Shown here piece by piece: positions 4,998-5,250 of a stretch of DNA of 5,250 nucleotides (within the stretch, counting starts at the first letter, position 1; every line of letters starts with the position of its first letter). Source of the stretch: Aalborgiella sp031390045 (GTDB taxonomy: Bacteria > Pseudomonadota > Gammaproteobacteria > Burkholderiales > Burkholderiaceae_C); the NCBI GenBank assembly GCA_031390045.1, contig JANMTB010000206.1:1-5250 (forward strand), written 5' to 3'. The notes under the pieces are model-generated. The model saw nothing but the letters and a program-made list of their open reading frames with translations, did not search any database and was not told where the DNA came from. A program made the position numbers and the translations under genes.

Positions 4998-5235
4998 GCG
5001 AGAAGCGTCAGCGTCGCGCTTTTACGCTTGTAGGACTATCCCCGCTCTCGTCAATTCACAGAAATTCGTGATGTGTAGGCGAATTCTGACTGGCCATTGC
5101 GAAATCTGAGTACGACTAACAAGGTCTAGTCCGTCAGCACGCCACAGGCTTAAAACGGAAAATTAATCCAGCCGTTTTAGCGGTCAAGGCAATAGGCAAG
5201 AAGGCAACATTCAGTTGTAGATTGCCTATTTTTAT
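4998..5235 (+). ncRNA. Candidate structured non-coding RNA with 3' terminator
   Basis: The 361 bases after the hemerythrin start contain no convincing ORF on either strand but do hold a series of hairpins. H1: CGAGAAGCG (4999-5007) with CGCTCTCG (5043-5050), 8 bp plus one bulged base. H2: CAGAAATTCG (5059-5068) with CGAATTCTG (5080-5088), 9 bp plus a bulge. H3: ACGACTA (5112-5118) with TAGTCCGT (5127-5134), 7 bp plus a bulge. H4: GCTTAAAACGG (5148-5158) with CCGTTTTAGC (5172-5181), 10 bp plus a bulge. Last comes a terminator-like hairpin at 5191-5230. Such density of near-perfect pairing ending in a U-tract suggests a plus-strand RNA of roughly 240 bases. It does not match 6S, 4.5S, tmRNA or RNase P RNA as I know them. 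The 5' end and promoter are not determined. It could instead be the leader of a gene beyond the window, or a decayed repeat cluster. Confidence 0.35.
5191..5234 (+). terminator. Rho-independent terminator candidate
   Basis: AATAGGCAA (5191-5199) pairs perfectly over 9 bp with TTGCCTATT (5222-5230); inside, CAAC (5205-5208) can pair with GTTG (5214-5217). The right arm runs into TTT, giving five consecutive T (5229-5233). The T-run is on the plus strand only, so it would end a plus-strand transcript. No plus-strand protein gene lies upstream within 3 kb, which is why an RNA gene is proposed. Confidence 0.55.
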
Positions 5236-5250
5236 CCTTAGCTTAATCTT

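Noticed and set aside
4061..5102. GGCCATTGCGA repeated at 4061-4071 and 5092-5102
   Set aside because: An 11-base match between two places in 5 kb is expected several times by chance when both strands are counted.
5086..5137. Hairpin array considered as an integron attC site
   Set aside because: The bulged stems look superficially similar, but the RYYYAAC and GTTRRRY core sites are absent and no integrase or cassette ORF is present.

Overview
The window looks like chromosomal DNA of a betaproteobacterium, probably order Burkholderiales and perhaps Comamonadaceae. The basis is the mix of housekeeping proteins: a short RNase II-type nuclease without cold-shock domains, an eRF1-like 'translational machinery' protein, YedI/DUF808 and a single-domain hemerythrin. 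Moderate GC in genes with AT-rich spacers, and a recurring TGCTAT...ATAGCA intergenic motif, point the same way. This placement is inference; no marker gene such as rRNA is present. No transposase, integrase, CRISPR array, tRNA or rRNA was seen.

Layout. (1) 2-361, plus: the C-terminal 119 residues of endonuclease III (nth), cut by the window edge. (2) 376-789, minus: a small histidine-rich eRF1-domain-like protein, convergent with nth across a 14-base gap. (3) 790-1009: a 220-base divergent spacer. (4) 1010-1924, plus: YedI/DUF808 inner-membrane protein. (5) 1899-3383, minus: an RNB-domain exoribonuclease whose 3' end overlaps the 3' end of yedI by 26 bases. (6) 3384-3491: short AT-rich spacer with a TGCTAT-N7-ATAGCA inverted repeat. 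(7) 3492-3962, minus: SRPBCC-fold protein with a plausible sigma-70 promoter and two palindromes upstream. (8) 3963-4406: a 444-base spacer holding a stretch with no minus-strand stop codon in any frame, an octamer tandem repeat running into a palindrome, and a second TGCTAT-N7-ATAGCA copy. (9) 4407-4889, minus: hemerythrin HHE protein with a strong Shine-Dalgarno. (10) 4890-5250: a 361-base gene-free stretch with four imperfect hairpins followed by a terminator-like hairpin plus U-tract on the plus strand, a candidate unannotated structured RNA.

The genes do not form one pathway. Each looks like its own transcription unit: base-excision repair, RNA turnover, a membrane protein of unknown role, a lipid/small-ligand fold protein and a di-iron O2/NO-type sensor or store. 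Orientation changes four times, at two convergent pairs (nth/eRF1-like and yedI/RNB), one divergent pair, and the hemerythrin/ncRNA-candidate divergence. The most promising undescribed element is the hairpin array at about 4998-5235. The most interesting protein-level detail is a Gln in place of the fourth active-site Asp of the RNB nuclease.
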